Shown here piece after piece: positions 1 to 10,206 of a stretch of DNA of 32,243 nt. This DNA is from GCA-2699365 sp036160955. GTDB taxonomy: Bacteria; Verrucomicrobiota; Verrucomicrobiia; Opitutales; Coraliomargaritaceae. The stretch covers positions 1 to 32,243 of the forward strand of contig JAYYDJ010000087.1 of assembly GCA_036160955.1 (NCBI GenBank). The letters run 5' to 3'. Position numbers and translations under genes: made by a program. The notes under the pieces are model-generated. The model was given only the letters and a program-made list of their open reading frames with translations. It was not told the DNA's origin and made no database searches. Numbering within the stretch: position 1 is the first letter of the stretch; each line of letters starts with the position of its first letter.

Positions 1-3000
1 GCTAGCCGTCGGGAGCTGCAGCACGCAATGTATTTCACTAGGGCTGGAATTGGCTTACTCTATACGGATGGAAACTATCAAGCTGAAACTCTTGGTGAGT
101 CTGGAGGAGCATTTCCTAGACATGCAAACACCTCATTTCTAGGCCAATGGGACGACCCAAGAATACCAAATTTATTATATATTCATGATCAATTTGCCAG
201 AGGTTTTCAGCTAGGCAAATGGTCTGACAATGACGTCGTGATTTTTGAGAGAATTGATAAACGAGAAAATAATGATATGAGCGATGAAGATGGGGTAACT
301 ATGCTTTTCATGCTCAATGATGACTATTCTAACGGTCATGGAAGGAACTTTAGCTCAAGCTTTCCATCACAATCAGGAGGTTCAAACGCTTACCTATATA
401 ATTATTCTACTTACGGTGGTGGATTTTACAAATGGGCATCAGAAGTCGAAGATGGCTCAACTATAATCCCTCCAGGCGGATATTTTGTTTTTAGTTATAA
501 AAACCCAGACCCTTCAAAGCTATGGTCTGGATCAGGAGGTAGACCCATCACAATTTATCAAGATGGAATTGAAGTTGGTACTGTTGAAGTCACCAGAAAA
601 GACGGGCCTAATGGAGATGCCGATTACCATGGTGATATGCTCCAGCAGGAAAATCGGCCAATTATAACAAATGCTGAAAATAATGACTTCTCATACACCG
701 CTATATTGCCAAGAGTGACGGATGGCTCGGATCTAGATATTGTTGTAAGAGTTGATGGATCTGCTGAGAATGTAATGCTTAAGCTAGATGGGGGTATTGA
801 TCTTAATAGCTCAAAGCCTACAAATACAAACATAGGATTAGTAAATACTGATCCTGTTAACAGAGATAATCCTCCTGGGGTTTCTTGGGATAATTTTTTA
901 GGTTATGAACAAGCAACTTATTCTAAACGAATTCACCCCGAGTTGTTTGCAGCAGAAATAACTGGCGTAAGAGATATAACAGGCTCATGGGGAGCTGAAA
1001 CATTTACAAAAGTGCTCGGGCAAGATGAATTTACAATAACCGAAGGTAGTGGGATAAGATTTACAGATAGCGATACAGCTAGTTTTCTTTACCATAATCC
1101 AGATTTTACAGTCACTGGAGATCCGACAGTTAACAGTAGTATGTATGAAGAAAGTAATTCTGGCATATACATATGGGCAAAGACTAATGCAGTAGGTTTA
1201 GGATACAAAATGTATGTTTACTACACGCTAGACGGCTCAACTCCAGAGGGCGCTGGAGGCAGTGGTCGTGGTAGCACAAAAGTAGTTGAAATGAACTATC
1301 AACACAACGATGACGATGCGTCTTCAGATTGGTGGAAGTCATCTGATATACCAGCTCCTAGTATTGGTACAACTCTGAGCTATAAAATAGGTATTTATAA
1401 AGAATCAGCATCGAGTCGATTCCCAACCGATTCTCTTTCTGTAGAGCGCAAAACTCTCATGCTTACCGAATTTGATGTTAACGGTCTTGATGCTGACTCT
1501 GTAGAGTTCTATCCACACTTTGATTACGCGTCCGATATAGATGGTGCTCCTCTTACTTCTATTGGACTAGAAGAAGGATATCATATTTTACGAGCAAGAG
1601 CATTTCTGGACCGAGTTGGAAAGGCATCAATTTACAACACATTTACTCAAAGCTTTTACTACGATACAAGGCGAACAACAGGAGAAATAAGATTCCCAGA
1701 AAATGACGGCGAAAGTATTGGTGGCTCTAATTACGGTGTTGTTATTCGAACAGATACTACTGTTGAAGAACTTTGGTATCGTATCGAAGACTCAGATACA
1801 AGTAATGATGATATTGAGACTGGGGCTCAAAATGGTAATGGATTTGGATTTGAGCCATATATTGATACGAACCAAAATGGCTCATATGATGAAAATGAAA
1901 TATTTGAAGATCTAAATCTCAACGGAGAGTGGGACAATAATATAGCAAATAATTGGGTACAAGCGACCGAAGTCACTCCCAGCACTAGCTTTGATCCCTC
2001 CGATGAAAATTACGCGAAAGAATGGCGCTTTGATTACATAAACATTCCAGCTACAGGAAACGCTGACATAAAAGTTCGTATGAGAGAAGTTTCCTCCGCG
2101 ACATATGGAGATTTTGACTTAGACGATGCCAGTGGGCATTATACAACACTAACTCGCAATGTCGTTACTGCAGGACCAAATGAGCAAGTATTTATAGCGT
2201 ATCCTAATCAAGATCTACAAATTGTAGACAATAGCTATATCATGAAAGTCTATTTCTCGAAATCGTTAGCAGATGGGCTCAGCGAAAGTGAATTAATTAA
2301 TCGATTTTTGATAAGCATCGGATCTACCCAAGAAAATAGTAACTTTGCTGCACAAAGCAGGGACAGTTATTCCATTAGTTATAACGAAACCGATAGTTAT
2401 CATTCCCTAAACTACCAATTGCCAAACTTATACAATGATATACCCAATTATGATCATAAAATATCTGTTGTTTTTGATCAACCAAGTCCTGCAGTAGATT
2501 TTGAAGATCAAATCATTGTTCGTGCACTTCCAGTAAGCACGCCTCGCATATTTATCATATCTCCAAAAGAGTTTGGTTCGGACGGACGGCCTTATAAGAT
2601 AATTTTGCCTGACGTAGCGAATCCTCTTCCTGAAGACAGGCAATTCATCATTCAAACTTCAACCAATCTAGATGCTACTAATGTAGAACTTGATTTTGTA
2701 AATCTACGTGGATCGCAAATTTCAACTCCATCGATAATAGAATCTGGGAATAGTAAATTATGGAATTTTTCATGGACTGGACTGGAGCAAGGAAGCTATC
2801 GATTTACCGCCACCGTAAGTTCACCAGGCGGGACAAATAGTACCGATCGTAACGCAAGTGTTATTGTTAGAGAGACTATCGTTGCTGATAATAATGACGC
2901 CGATGATGATGATGATGGGTTGCTAGATATTGATGAGAACACTATACAAGAGCTTCCTGAAGTTACTTCTGACCAATGGACCAACGCAGATGTACACACC

Positions 3001-6000
3001 TATTTTGCTTTTGGGAAATCCAGCCCTACCTCATCGGACACTGATGGAGATGGGTTGCCAGACTCATTAGAGTTGGGTTGGCGAACATCGAGTGATCCGC
3101 CAACCGATAGTACTGTGGATACTGACGGTGATGGATATACAAATTTTATTGGTGATCTTGACCCCCCTTTTTACAACACAATTGATAATTATGGAAGTGT
3201 TCCTGATATAGATAGCATTAGTTTAGGTGGAGATCGCACTCGCCTATCCGCTGGAACCGTTACTGATCCAACAAATCCCGACAGTGACAATGACGGCATT
3301 CCCGATGGTGTGGAGGATTTAAATCGCAATGGTTGGGTCGATGGTGATGGGGCTACTTTACCAACTAATTTTGATCCATGGCTAGGACGTGACTGGCCAG
3401 ATGGCATGATAGGACAAAGCGAAAACTGGACGGAGACAGACCCAAACAATCGTGATACCGATAGCGATGATGCCAGCGATGGGTACGGAGAAGATAAGAA
3501 TTTCAACGGCAAAGTAGATGGCGATATCAACAATAACCGTATCTTCGATACTGGTGAAGCATGGAGCGAAACAGATCCTTTAAACTTGGATACAGACTTA
3601 GATGGTCTGCCAGACGGGTGGGAAATTAACTTTGGTTTAGACCCTTTAAATAACGGTTTTGACTCATTTCGCACAGCTGATGCTGCTGATGGAAATATTC
3701 ATGATGGTGCCTCCGGAAATCCCGATAATGACAGTTTCACTAATCTGGAGGAACTCATTAACGGCACGGATCCTACTGTGGATAATGACATACCATTATC
3801 GCCTCCTAATTCTATAAACATTGGTAGTGGAACAAATGATACGACCGGCTATGCAGTTAATCTAAATGAATTCACAGACTGGACAATTGATGACCTTATT
3901 GTACTGGACGAATATGAAGGTGATGGAGTCAATAATCAGGGCACTGATACATATCCAGCTTATGATGGATTTGATAGCTCGCGCGACCTACAAGCATTTT
4001 ATTTCCGAGATGGTGGAGCTGATGGTAATTTATATTTTCGCTTTGATTTCTACGATCTACAAGCCTTTGCGGAAGAAGGCAACTTGGACACGTATGTAGT
4101 AATTGACACTGGTAATACAAATATTGGTGAATCTAATTTACCAGATGAGATAGATACTCGCACAGAAATGAAATGGGAAGCAGTCATTGCTATCTATCAA
4201 ACAGACAGCGGTATTGTATATTTGGATACAGACCCATCAAATAACACTACAGAAATAGGCGCTGACTTAACTGCAAAAGGTGTAATAAGTCGCGATCAAA
4301 ATAGCATTAACGGATTTGGTAAGGCCTACTATAATTCTGACCTAGATGCCATGGAGATTTCTATTAGCCGACAAGCACTATTAGATACAGGTTGGAATGG
4401 TAATCCTGATTCACTTAATTTTCAAGTCTTCACGACTCGAGACGGCACTCAAAACGATGGAACAGGATTAGGCGATATTGGAGGGCGAAGTGACATACGA
4501 GATTCAATTTATGACGACTTTATAGCATCCGCGTACTTTAGAGACCAAAGCAGCATTAGCGGTGACAATAGTATACTTAGGAGCTGGTTTGGAAGATCCG
4601 GGTCTAATGATCTAGGTAAGCGCGCTAAGGTAGCACTTATTACTCATGGCAATCAACCTATTCTAGCTGCTAGCGAAATGCACTCTCGCATTAACAATGG
4701 ATCTGGTTCTGGATATTTTCGCCTACTAGATGCCCATCAATCTTACGGCGCAACAATAAACTTGCACATTACCCCCACCCTAGCATCAGCTTTACAATGG
4801 GCAACTGTTGATCCATCTATCAACAAATCATGGATGGACGGACCATCCATTAATTCGCGAATACAAGAATTTCTAATTACAGATCAGGCGATGTTATTTG
4901 GCACGACCTTTGCAGATCAACCAATTCTATATGCGCCTGATGATTTTGTTCAAGATAGTGTAAACCTAGCGAATGAAATTCTAACTGACATATACAGTAC
5001 GGCTCCTTCTAACAAAGTTTTCTGGCCGGGTGAACGCCTTGCAGATAGTAACATACTAGAAACCATCAAAAACTTAGGTTATACTCATACTGTTGTCGAC
5101 CAAATGAGACATTTCTTTAAATGGTTTGGTCGAAACCAAGCACTTGGTCAATCAGGATATCGTATAAACAAAGTTAATGACATTAATCTCATTCCCATTC
5201 ATGACTTTGCTAGTGGCTTTAGATATCAAAACCATGATCAAGGATTGAACCTGCCACTACGAGAATTACTCAGTCGAAGAGCAAGAAGTAATACAAAAGA
5301 CCAAATGCTTTGTATATTAAGCGATTGGGAAGACTTTAGCACCATAGAAAATGCTAATGCCTACGACATTAATCTTCGCTGGATTACTAACAGGCCATGG
5401 ATAACGCTGGTCAAAATAGACGATATAATAGAAGGCAATATTGATCTATCAGAACCGTACGATGGAGATGGCGATCCATGGGGCACTGTTGATAGAGGAG
5501 ATAACATAAGCTTATCTCGCAGCGCCAAGGACTACATAGATCACGCAACTCAAGGAGATTATGATAATTGGTACTATGGACAAGACGGTAGAGAAGAAGG
5601 ACTTGAGCCACACGTATTTGAAATCCGTACTGAAACCGCATTGCCTCAAAAGTTTGGAACAATAGGAATGGACGGACTATCTAATCAAAGTTGGAACCAA
5701 GTCGACGCTATAAGCTCTTCCAACATAGGAACTAAAAACTTAGGTCGTACAGTCATGCATGCTGCTATGTTTGTTACAGCACTTCATGAACAACAAAATA
5801 ACAATCTATCTAAGTTCAGCACTGGTGACTACATTTATCCGGACAGCGATTACAACAACTTAGCAGATATTTCAAAATTAGCCCAATCGCAGATACGTCA
5901 TGCTGCAATGTACAATCGAGTTGATGCTTGGTCTGCTTCCCAACCTGTTGGAGCATTAGCATCTGCTGAGGACATAGATCTAGATGGCGAAAGCGAATAT

Positions 6001-7134
6001 CTGCTGTATAACAAGCATTGTTTTGCAGTTTTTGAAGCAATTGGTGGAAGGTGTATCGCAGGATTCACACGTAATCATAAAACAAATCAAGTATATCAGG
6101 TTATTGGTACTCAACCCGCTTTCCCTGATAATGCTTCAGAGGAGGAAGGAAGCTTTAACGTTGCTAATGGTGACATTCAGGCACGTCGGACATCGGCTTT
6201 TAAGGACTGGTTTACAAATGGCGATTCTGGTGGTAGCTCACAGTATGTGAATACAGTTTATTCAGTTACTGCAATAGGTAGCAATGGCTGGAGATTCTCA
6301 TCACCAGATGGGAATATAGTAAAAGATGTAAGTATATCTGAATCACTGCCACAGTTGCTGGCAGATTACAATTTACCTAATGTAGGGGTTAATAAAATAT
6401 ATGTACGACACGGACTTTCTCCGAATGTGTGGAATCTAATCAAACGCGGACAATACGATCTAGACGTACTCGTTCATGACTCTGAATATAATGAATTAAG
6501 GCTTACTAACCGTGGAGGAATAGAACCAATAACTGCATTATTAAGCTACGATTCTAATAGTGAATATAATCCGAATGCTACTGATGATGATCCTGACCAG
6601 AATATTGAATGGAATGCTATTAATATGCGCAATCAAGCACTAACTGAACAAATAGAAGTTACCAATGTGACTGGAGAAGATAGTTTTAGCTTAGTACTAT
6701 CTTTAGAGAATGGAGCTACTGATGATGATGCCGATGGCTTACCAAATTGGTGGGAAAGAGATAATGCACTAAACTCTAGTTCATCTTTGGGTCATGACGG
6801 GTTCTCTGGTAATCCTGATGGTGATCAATACAATAATTTTGAAGAGTATGTCTTGGGACTAGATCCGCAAGTAGAAGAATTTAACAATTCCGTTCAAGGA
6901 TTAGTTACACTCAATCACTCCGGTGGTTTCAATTTAACTTTTCCAACACTAGCAAACCGTTACTATCAAATTTGGTACAACGATAATTTAGGAGAAAGTT
7001 GGGAAAAAGCTGGAATACAATTCCAAGCTATCAATGATAATAGTGCTTATACTTGGCATGATGATGGAAGTCTAACTTCACCCATTCCCAGCATAACAAG
7101 CAAACGATTTTATAAAATAGAAATTTCTAGGTAA
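1..7134 (+). CDS. Giant secreted alpha-glucan enzyme, probable GH13-GH57 fusion, 5' end outside window
   Basis: The frame is open to base 1, so the Met at 28 is internal; residues are numbered from it. Residues 1-95 read as the last third of a GH13 barrel (helix with AGIGLLYTDGN, then FPRH, NLLYIHDQFARG, VVIFER), followed by a domain-C-like region ending in LFMLNDD...GGYFVFSY. A starch-binding/FN3-like segment holds YYTLDGSTPEGA (about 397-408). Asp-rich thrombospondin-type-3-like repeats span about 955-1255 and a DOMON/glucodextranase-C-like domain about 1280-1500. GH57 motifs follow: HGNQP (H1540), NLHITPTL, FWPGERL with candidate nucleophile E1669, and LSDWED with candidate acid D1766, a 97-residue spacing close to the roughly 91 known in GH57. 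A beta domain (about 1981-2080, DLDGESEYLLYN), a second Asp-rich repeat and a FYKI-ending module close the protein. Export is inferred from this architecture; the signal peptide lies upstream. The GH57 call is firm, the GH13 part good but truncated. Confidence 0.85.
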   Translation, partial: ASRRELQHAMYFTRAGIGLLYTDGNYQAETLGESGGAFPRHANTSFLGQWDDPRIPNLLYIHDQFARGFQLGKWSDNDVVIFERIDKRENNDMSDEDGVTMLFMLNDDYSNGHGRNFSSSFPSQSGGSNAYLYNYSTYGGGFYKWASEVEDGSTIIPPGGYFVFSYKNPDPSKLWSGSGGRPITIYQDGIEVGTVEVTRKDGPNGDADYHGDMLQQENRPIITNAENNDFSYTAILPRVTDGSDLDIVVRVDGSAENVMLKLDGGIDLNSSKPTNTNIGLVNTDPVNRDNPPGVSWDNFLGYEQATYSKRIHPELFAAEITGVRDITGSWGAETFTKVLGQDEFTITEGSGIRFTDSDTASFLYHNPDFTVTGDPTVNSSMYEESNSGIYIWAKTNAVGLGYKMYVYYTLDGSTPEGAGGSGRGSTKVVEMNYQHNDDDASSDWWKSSDIPAPSIGTTLSYKIGIYKESASSRFPTDSLSVERKTLMLTEFDVNGLDADSVEFYPHFDYASDIDGAPLTSIGLEEGYHILRARAFLDRVGKASIYNTFTQSFYYDTRRTTGEIRFPENDGESIGGSNYGVVIRTDTTVEELWYRIEDSDTSNDDIETGAQNGNGFGFEPYIDTNQNGSYDENEIFEDLNLNGEWDNNIANNWVQATEVTPSTSFDPSDENYAKEWRFDYINIPATGNADIKVRMREVSSATYGDFDLDDASGHYTTLTRNVVTAGPNEQVFIAYPNQDLQIVDNSYIMKVYFSKSLADGLSESELINRFLISIGSTQENSNFAAQSRDSYSISYNETDSYHSLNYQLPNLYNDIPNYDHKISVVFDQPSPAVDFEDQIIVRALPVSTPRIFIISPKEFGSDGRPYKIILPDVANPLPEDRQFIIQTSTNLDATNVELDFVNLRGSQISTPSIIESGNSKLWNFSWTGLEQGSYRFTATVSSPGGTNSTDRNASVIVRETIVADNNDADDDDDGLLDIDENTIQELPEVTSDQWTNADVHTYFAFGKSSPTSSDTDGDGLPDSLELGWRTSSDPPTDSTVDTDGDGYTNFIGDLDPPFYNTIDNYGSVPDIDSISLGGDRTRLSAGTVTDPTNPDSDNDGIPDGVEDLNRNGWVDGDGATLPTNFDPWLGRDWPDGMIGQSENWTETDPNNRDTDSDDASDGYGEDKNFNGKVDGDINNNRIFDTGEAWSETDPLNLDTDLDGLPDGWEINFGLDPLNNGFDSFRTADAADGNIHDGASGNPDNDSFTNLEELINGTDPTVDNDIPLSPPNSINIGSGTNDTTGYAVNLNEFTDWTIDDLIVLDEYEGDGVNNQGTDTYPAYDGFDSSRDLQAFYFRDGGADGNLYFRFDFYDLQAFAEEGNLDTYVVIDTGNTNIGESNLPDEIDTRTEMKWEAVIAIYQTDSGIVYLDTDPSNNTTEIGADLTAKGVISRDQNSINGFGKAYYNSDLDAMEISISRQALLDTGWNGNPDSLNFQVFTTRDGTQNDGTGLGDIGGRSDIRDSIYDDFIASAYFRDQSSISGDNSILRSWFGRSGSNDLGKRAKVALITHGNQPILAASEMHSRINNGSGSGYFRLLDAHQSYGATINLHITPTLASALQWATVDPSINKSWMDGPSINSRIQEFLITDQAMLFGTTFADQPILYAPDDFVQDSVNLANEILTDIYSTAPSNKVFWPGERLADSNILETIKNLGYTHTVVDQMRHFFKWFGRNQALGQSGYRINKVNDINLIPIHDFASGFRYQNHDQGLNLPLRELLSRRARSNTKDQMLCILSDWEDFSTIENANAYDINLRWITNRPWITLVKIDDIIEGNIDLSEPYDGDGDPWGTVDRGDNISLSRSAKDYIDHATQGDYDNWYYGQDGREEGLEPHVFEIRTETALPQKFGTIGMDGLSNQSWNQVDAISSSNIGTKNLGRTVMHAAMFVTALHEQQNNNLSKFSTGDYIYPDSDYNNLADISKLAQSQIRHAAMYNRVDAWSASQPVGALASAEDIDLDGESEYLLYNKHCFAVFEAIGGRCIAGFTRNHKTNQVYQVIGTQPAFPDNASEEEGSFNVANGDIQARRTSAFKDWFTNGDSGGSSQYVNTVYSVTAIGSNGWRFSSPDGNIVKDVSISESLPQLLADYNLPNVGVNKIYVRHGLSPNVWNLIKRGQYDLDVLVHDSEYNELRLTNRGGIEPITALLSYDSNSEYNPNATDDDPDQNIEWNAINMRNQALTEQIEVTNVTGEDSFSLVLSLENGATDDDADGLPNWWERDNALNSSSSLGHDGFSGNPDGDQYNNFEEYVLGLDPQVEEFNNSVQGLVTLNHSGGFNLTFPTLANRYYQIWYNDNLGESWEKAGIQFQAINDNSAYTWHDDGSLTSPIPSITSKRFYKIEISR
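2887..3795 (+). repeat. Asp-rich thrombospondin-type-3-like calcium-binding repeat region inside the giant enzyme
   Basis: Repeated units of the form D-x-D-x-D-G-(L/I)-x-D encode DTDGDGLPDSLE, DTDGDGYTNF, DSDNDGIPDGVEDLNRNG, DTDSDDASDG and DTDLDGLPDGWE, typical Ca2+-binding spacers in secreted proteins. They lie between the putative GH13 part and the GH57 part. A shorter unit of the same type recurs near 6712-6870 (DDDADGLPNWWE) just before the C-terminal module, and a weak one sits near the end of the next gene. The role as a rigid calcium-dependent spacer is inferred from the family. Confidence 0.8.
2902..2916 (+). repeat. (GAT)5 trinucleotide tract encoding five Asp
   Basis: Five consecutive GAT codons encode Asp-959 to Asp-963 at the start of the calcium-binding repeat region. 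Slippage here would change Asp number without breaking the frame. Confidence 0.9.
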
Positions 7135-7148
7135 TAGCACAAAAAAAG

Positions 7149-10100
7149 ATGAAAAGAATATTAATAATGCTAGCACTAATAGTACTAGCGAACTGCTATT
7201 GCTTCGCAGCGGGTACCTTGCAAGTAAGAGCGCCAAAATATAGTTTTCAAAATGCAGATTACTCAACAAGTCACGTGTACATCGACGAGGTAACCGGTAG
7301 TACTGCCGATATTGAAATTCAATTTAATCTAAATGGTTATATCAATATTACCGATGTGGAAGTTTATACTAATCTTAACAGACGGAATTTAGCACGTATT
7401 GATAAAAATAACGATAACTATGCAGACGGAATACATCCTGTTAACGGAAGCTTAACATCTGATTCAGCTGCAGATACTGATCCCATCACCGGCCACTATT
7501 ATATTCCTCACAATATGAGTGATATCGATAGTGATAATGTTTGGGAATTAACAATACCAGCAAGTAAAACTGGGGCCTATCGACTAACAGCTAGATTTAA
7601 AACTTCTGAATCAATTAGTGAGAATAACAACAATCCAAATAATTGGATTTGGTATGGATTACGCGATCACGCTATTGTCGTATCTCCAGAAGATTCTAGA
7701 GGTCTACGACTTTATGAAATTAATGTCTTCAACGTAGAGGCTACCGGAGATAGCTTTTCGCAAAGATCCACCTTCGAAGATTTGCACAATGCTTCTGGGG
7801 GGGCACACAACACAAATAATAGATGGGACCTCGATTATCTCACAAACCTAGGCATGAATTGGCTTTGGTTCCAACCTATCCATCCTAACGGTATAGATGG
7901 CCGTGAACCAAGTGATGGCTGGGGAGGCTCTAGTGCCCCATATGATCCTGGAAGCCCTTATGCCGTAAAGAACTTTTATGCGGTCAATGAATTAATGACG
8001 GTTAATTATGATGCTAGTAATTCAGTAGAAGAAAATAGAGCTGCTGCTATGACAGCATTTCAGGATTTTGTCGCTTCCGCCGACTTAAAAGAAGTTGGTG
8101 TCATGCTTGATGCTCCCTTCAACCACACTGCTTATGATGTTGAACTTGGCCAAATTGGCGTTGATCTGTTTCAACCGGATGGGCAGACATGGTCTGCACA
8201 TGATGAAATACGTTACCGAGAGGCTAGATTTTTTTCTAAAGATGGTAATTACGCAAACCGTGCTTCAAGCCCATCAGATATAGCAATTGCTCCAGATCGT
8301 TACGATTTTGGTAAATGGAATGACGTGAAAGATGTATTCTTTGGAAAGTATGATTCTCTAGTGGAATTTGATTCGAATGCATCACGCAGTAATTATTTAA
8401 ATGAAGGAGATAACTTCGATACCAGTGATAGTGATTGGAATAACAATGATTTTACTCGTGACGGAATACAATGGAATACAACGAGATTAGTATGGGACTA
8501 CTTTGCGGAGTATACCCTATATTGGCTCACGCAAACAGGATACCTTGATGGAACAGAACATACAGAGGAAACACGTTACATAGGAATTGACGGCTTGAGA
8601 TGCGATTTTGGACAGGGCCTCCCCCCTCGTGCTTGGGAGTATATAATTAATGTAACTCGCGAACGAAAATGGAATTTTGTGATGATGAGCGAATCTCTGG
8701 ATGGCGGAGCTGTAACATATCGCTCGAGTAGACACTTTGACATACTAAATGAAAATATAGTTTTTTCCCTAAATTCAGCTAATAACAAAAATGCATATCG
8801 CAGCATCTTTGAAGACCGGCGCGACTATTATGGGCAAGCTCTTGTTTTGCTAAACAATACCTCGCATGACGAGGCAATGCCAAGTGACCCTTGGGAAGCT
8901 GTTATTCGCTCAGCTGCTACGGGTATGATTGACGGAACAACTATGATTTTCCCAGGGCAGGAACTAGGCATCGGAGGAACTTATGGTTATGACTGGTATG
9001 AATTAAATTTTGGTAAGGAAATCCCACACTTTAAAAAATGGAATTCAATGAATGATGCTTGGAACAATACTGATTATGGAAACGATCAGCTTTACCCAGT
9101 ATACTCCGCAATCCAAACTGCCCGCCAGAATAGCCCTGCTCTACAATCCTCTAATCGTTGGTTCATCGATGGAGATGGGGGAAATGATCAAATATTTGCA
9201 ACAGCAAAGTACCAAACTGCGAATGCACCACCTTCAGCAAGTGATGTTGTGATTGGCTTTGTTAATCTTAACCGTAACTCTACAGTTAGTGATAACTTCA
9301 AAATACCTTCGGAGCTCTCTACATTACTAGGAATAAAGGATAGTCGCACATATAACGTTAAAAATATAGCAGCTTATACCGCTCAAGATAGTAACCGAAA
9401 TGACGAATGGCTTTGGGGAAGCGGTATCACTGGAGAAGATCTAAAAGCTAATGGCTTCTTTGTACAACTCAATCCAGTTCCAACAGTAGAAAATGCATGG
9501 CAAACTGCTCCATATGAGGCTCAGTATTTAAAATTATTTGACGTCACCCCTCCTCCTGCAACTTCGGCTCCTGAAAATTCTACAGGAAAAAATTACGTTG
9601 TCGGAACTGACGTTCAATTCACTTGGACTGAATCTGAGTCTAATACAGTAGACGATAATATTACTGGTTATCGGCTTGTAATTAAAGCTAGTACTTCCGA
9701 TATCACTGTATATGATCAGAATCTTGGCAATGTAACTGAATACACTTACACCGGTTCATTCGGTGATAATGTCTATAGTATTATATACCCCATCAGTATA
9801 GCAGGTGTGGAAGCACCAGGTAGCTCTATTAGCAATGCTGTAGCTCTACTGAACCCTGACTTAGATGAAGATCTGGACGGACAAAGTAATTACATGGAGG
9901 AAATTGCGGGAACTGATATTTATGATCGTAATTCACTTTTTGAATTACACCAAGATGGCACCAATGAAAACGATCAGTTTACGCTAAGGTGGAACAGTGT
10001 AATGGGCATCACTTATCAAGTTGAATCCAACCAAGACCTTAGTTCCATTAATTGGCATACTGAAGAATTCGGTATCGCAGGAACAGGAAACGAAATTAAT

Positions 10101-10169
10101 TGGTTCGATCCATCTCCAACGGACACATCTTTATTAGGTCAAAAGTTTTACCGCATCAACATAGAGTAA
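7149..10169 (+). CDS. Secreted GH13 alpha-amylase-family enzyme with N-terminal beta domain and C-terminal FN3-like, Ca-repeat and FYRI modules
   Basis: This 1006-aa exported enzyme acts on alpha-1,4-glucans. A signal peptide (MKRILIMLALIVLANCYCFA) starts it. Residues about 22-190 form an E-set-like beta domain and the barrel runs from about 195 to 690. GH13 regions are visible: region I LDAPFNHT (D321, N325, H326), region II GLRCDFG (R484, nucleophile D486), region III MMSESLD (acid/base E515), region IV NTSHDE (H573, D574). The PGSPYAVKNFYAVN loop resembles GlgE-like and related large GH13 proteins, but subfamily and product are not assignable. A domain C, an FN3-like domain (about 800-900), a short DEDLDG calcium unit and a final WxS...YQVESNQDL...FYRI module follow. 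It starts 14 bp after the giant enzyme's stop, so the two are probably co-transcribed. No clear Shine-Dalgarno precedes the ATG, only an A-rich stretch. Confidence 0.9.
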   Translation: MKRILIMLALIVLANCYCFAAGTLQVRAPKYSFQNADYSTSHVYIDEVTGSTADIEIQFNLNGYINITDVEVYTNLNRRNLARIDKNNDNYADGIHPVNGSLTSDSAADTDPITGHYYIPHNMSDIDSDNVWELTIPASKTGAYRLTARFKTSESISENNNNPNNWIWYGLRDHAIVVSPEDSRGLRLYEINVFNVEATGDSFSQRSTFEDLHNASGGAHNTNNRWDLDYLTNLGMNWLWFQPIHPNGIDGREPSDGWGGSSAPYDPGSPYAVKNFYAVNELMTVNYDASNSVEENRAAAMTAFQDFVASADLKEVGVMLDAPFNHTAYDVELGQIGVDLFQPDGQTWSAHDEIRYREARFFSKDGNYANRASSPSDIAIAPDRYDFGKWNDVKDVFFGKYDSLVEFDSNASRSNYLNEGDNFDTSDSDWNNNDFTRDGIQWNTTRLVWDYFAEYTLYWLTQTGYLDGTEHTEETRYIGIDGLRCDFGQGLPPRAWEYIINVTRERKWNFVMMSESLDGGAVTYRSSRHFDILNENIVFSLNSANNKNAYRSIFEDRRDYYGQALVLLNNTSHDEAMPSDPWEAVIRSAATGMIDGTTMIFPGQELGIGGTYGYDWYELNFGKEIPHFKKWNSMNDAWNNTDYGNDQLYPVYSAIQTARQNSPALQSSNRWFIDGDGGNDQIFATAKYQTANAPPSASDVVIGFVNLNRNSTVSDNFKIPSELSTLLGIKDSRTYNVKNIAAYTAQDSNRNDEWLWGSGITGEDLKANGFFVQLNPVPTVENAWQTAPYEAQYLKLFDVTPPPATSAPENSTGKNYVVGTDVQFTWTESESNTVDDNITGYRLVIKASTSDITVYDQNLGNVTEYTYTGSFGDNVYSIIYPISIAGVEAPGSSISNAVALLNPDLDEDLDGQSNYMEEIAGTDIYDRNSLFELHQDGTNENDQFTLRWNSVMGITYQVESNQDLSSINWHTEEFGIAGTGNEINWFDPSPTDTSLLGQKFYRINIE

Positions 10170-10206
10170 ATCAATCTAATCGGACCCTCTAAAAGCAATT
10201 GCTGCT

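Noticed and set aside
28..30. Met at 28 as the start of the giant enzyme
   Set aside because: The frame is open to base 1 and the residues before and after (RELQHA, then MYFTRAG) read as the middle of a GH13 domain; no signal peptide follows the Met.
3189..3674. 161-aa open frame on the minus strand
   Set aside because: Ser/Pro-rich antisense image of the Asp-rich GAT/GAC repeats of the giant enzyme; no domain, no start context, fully nested in a certain gene.
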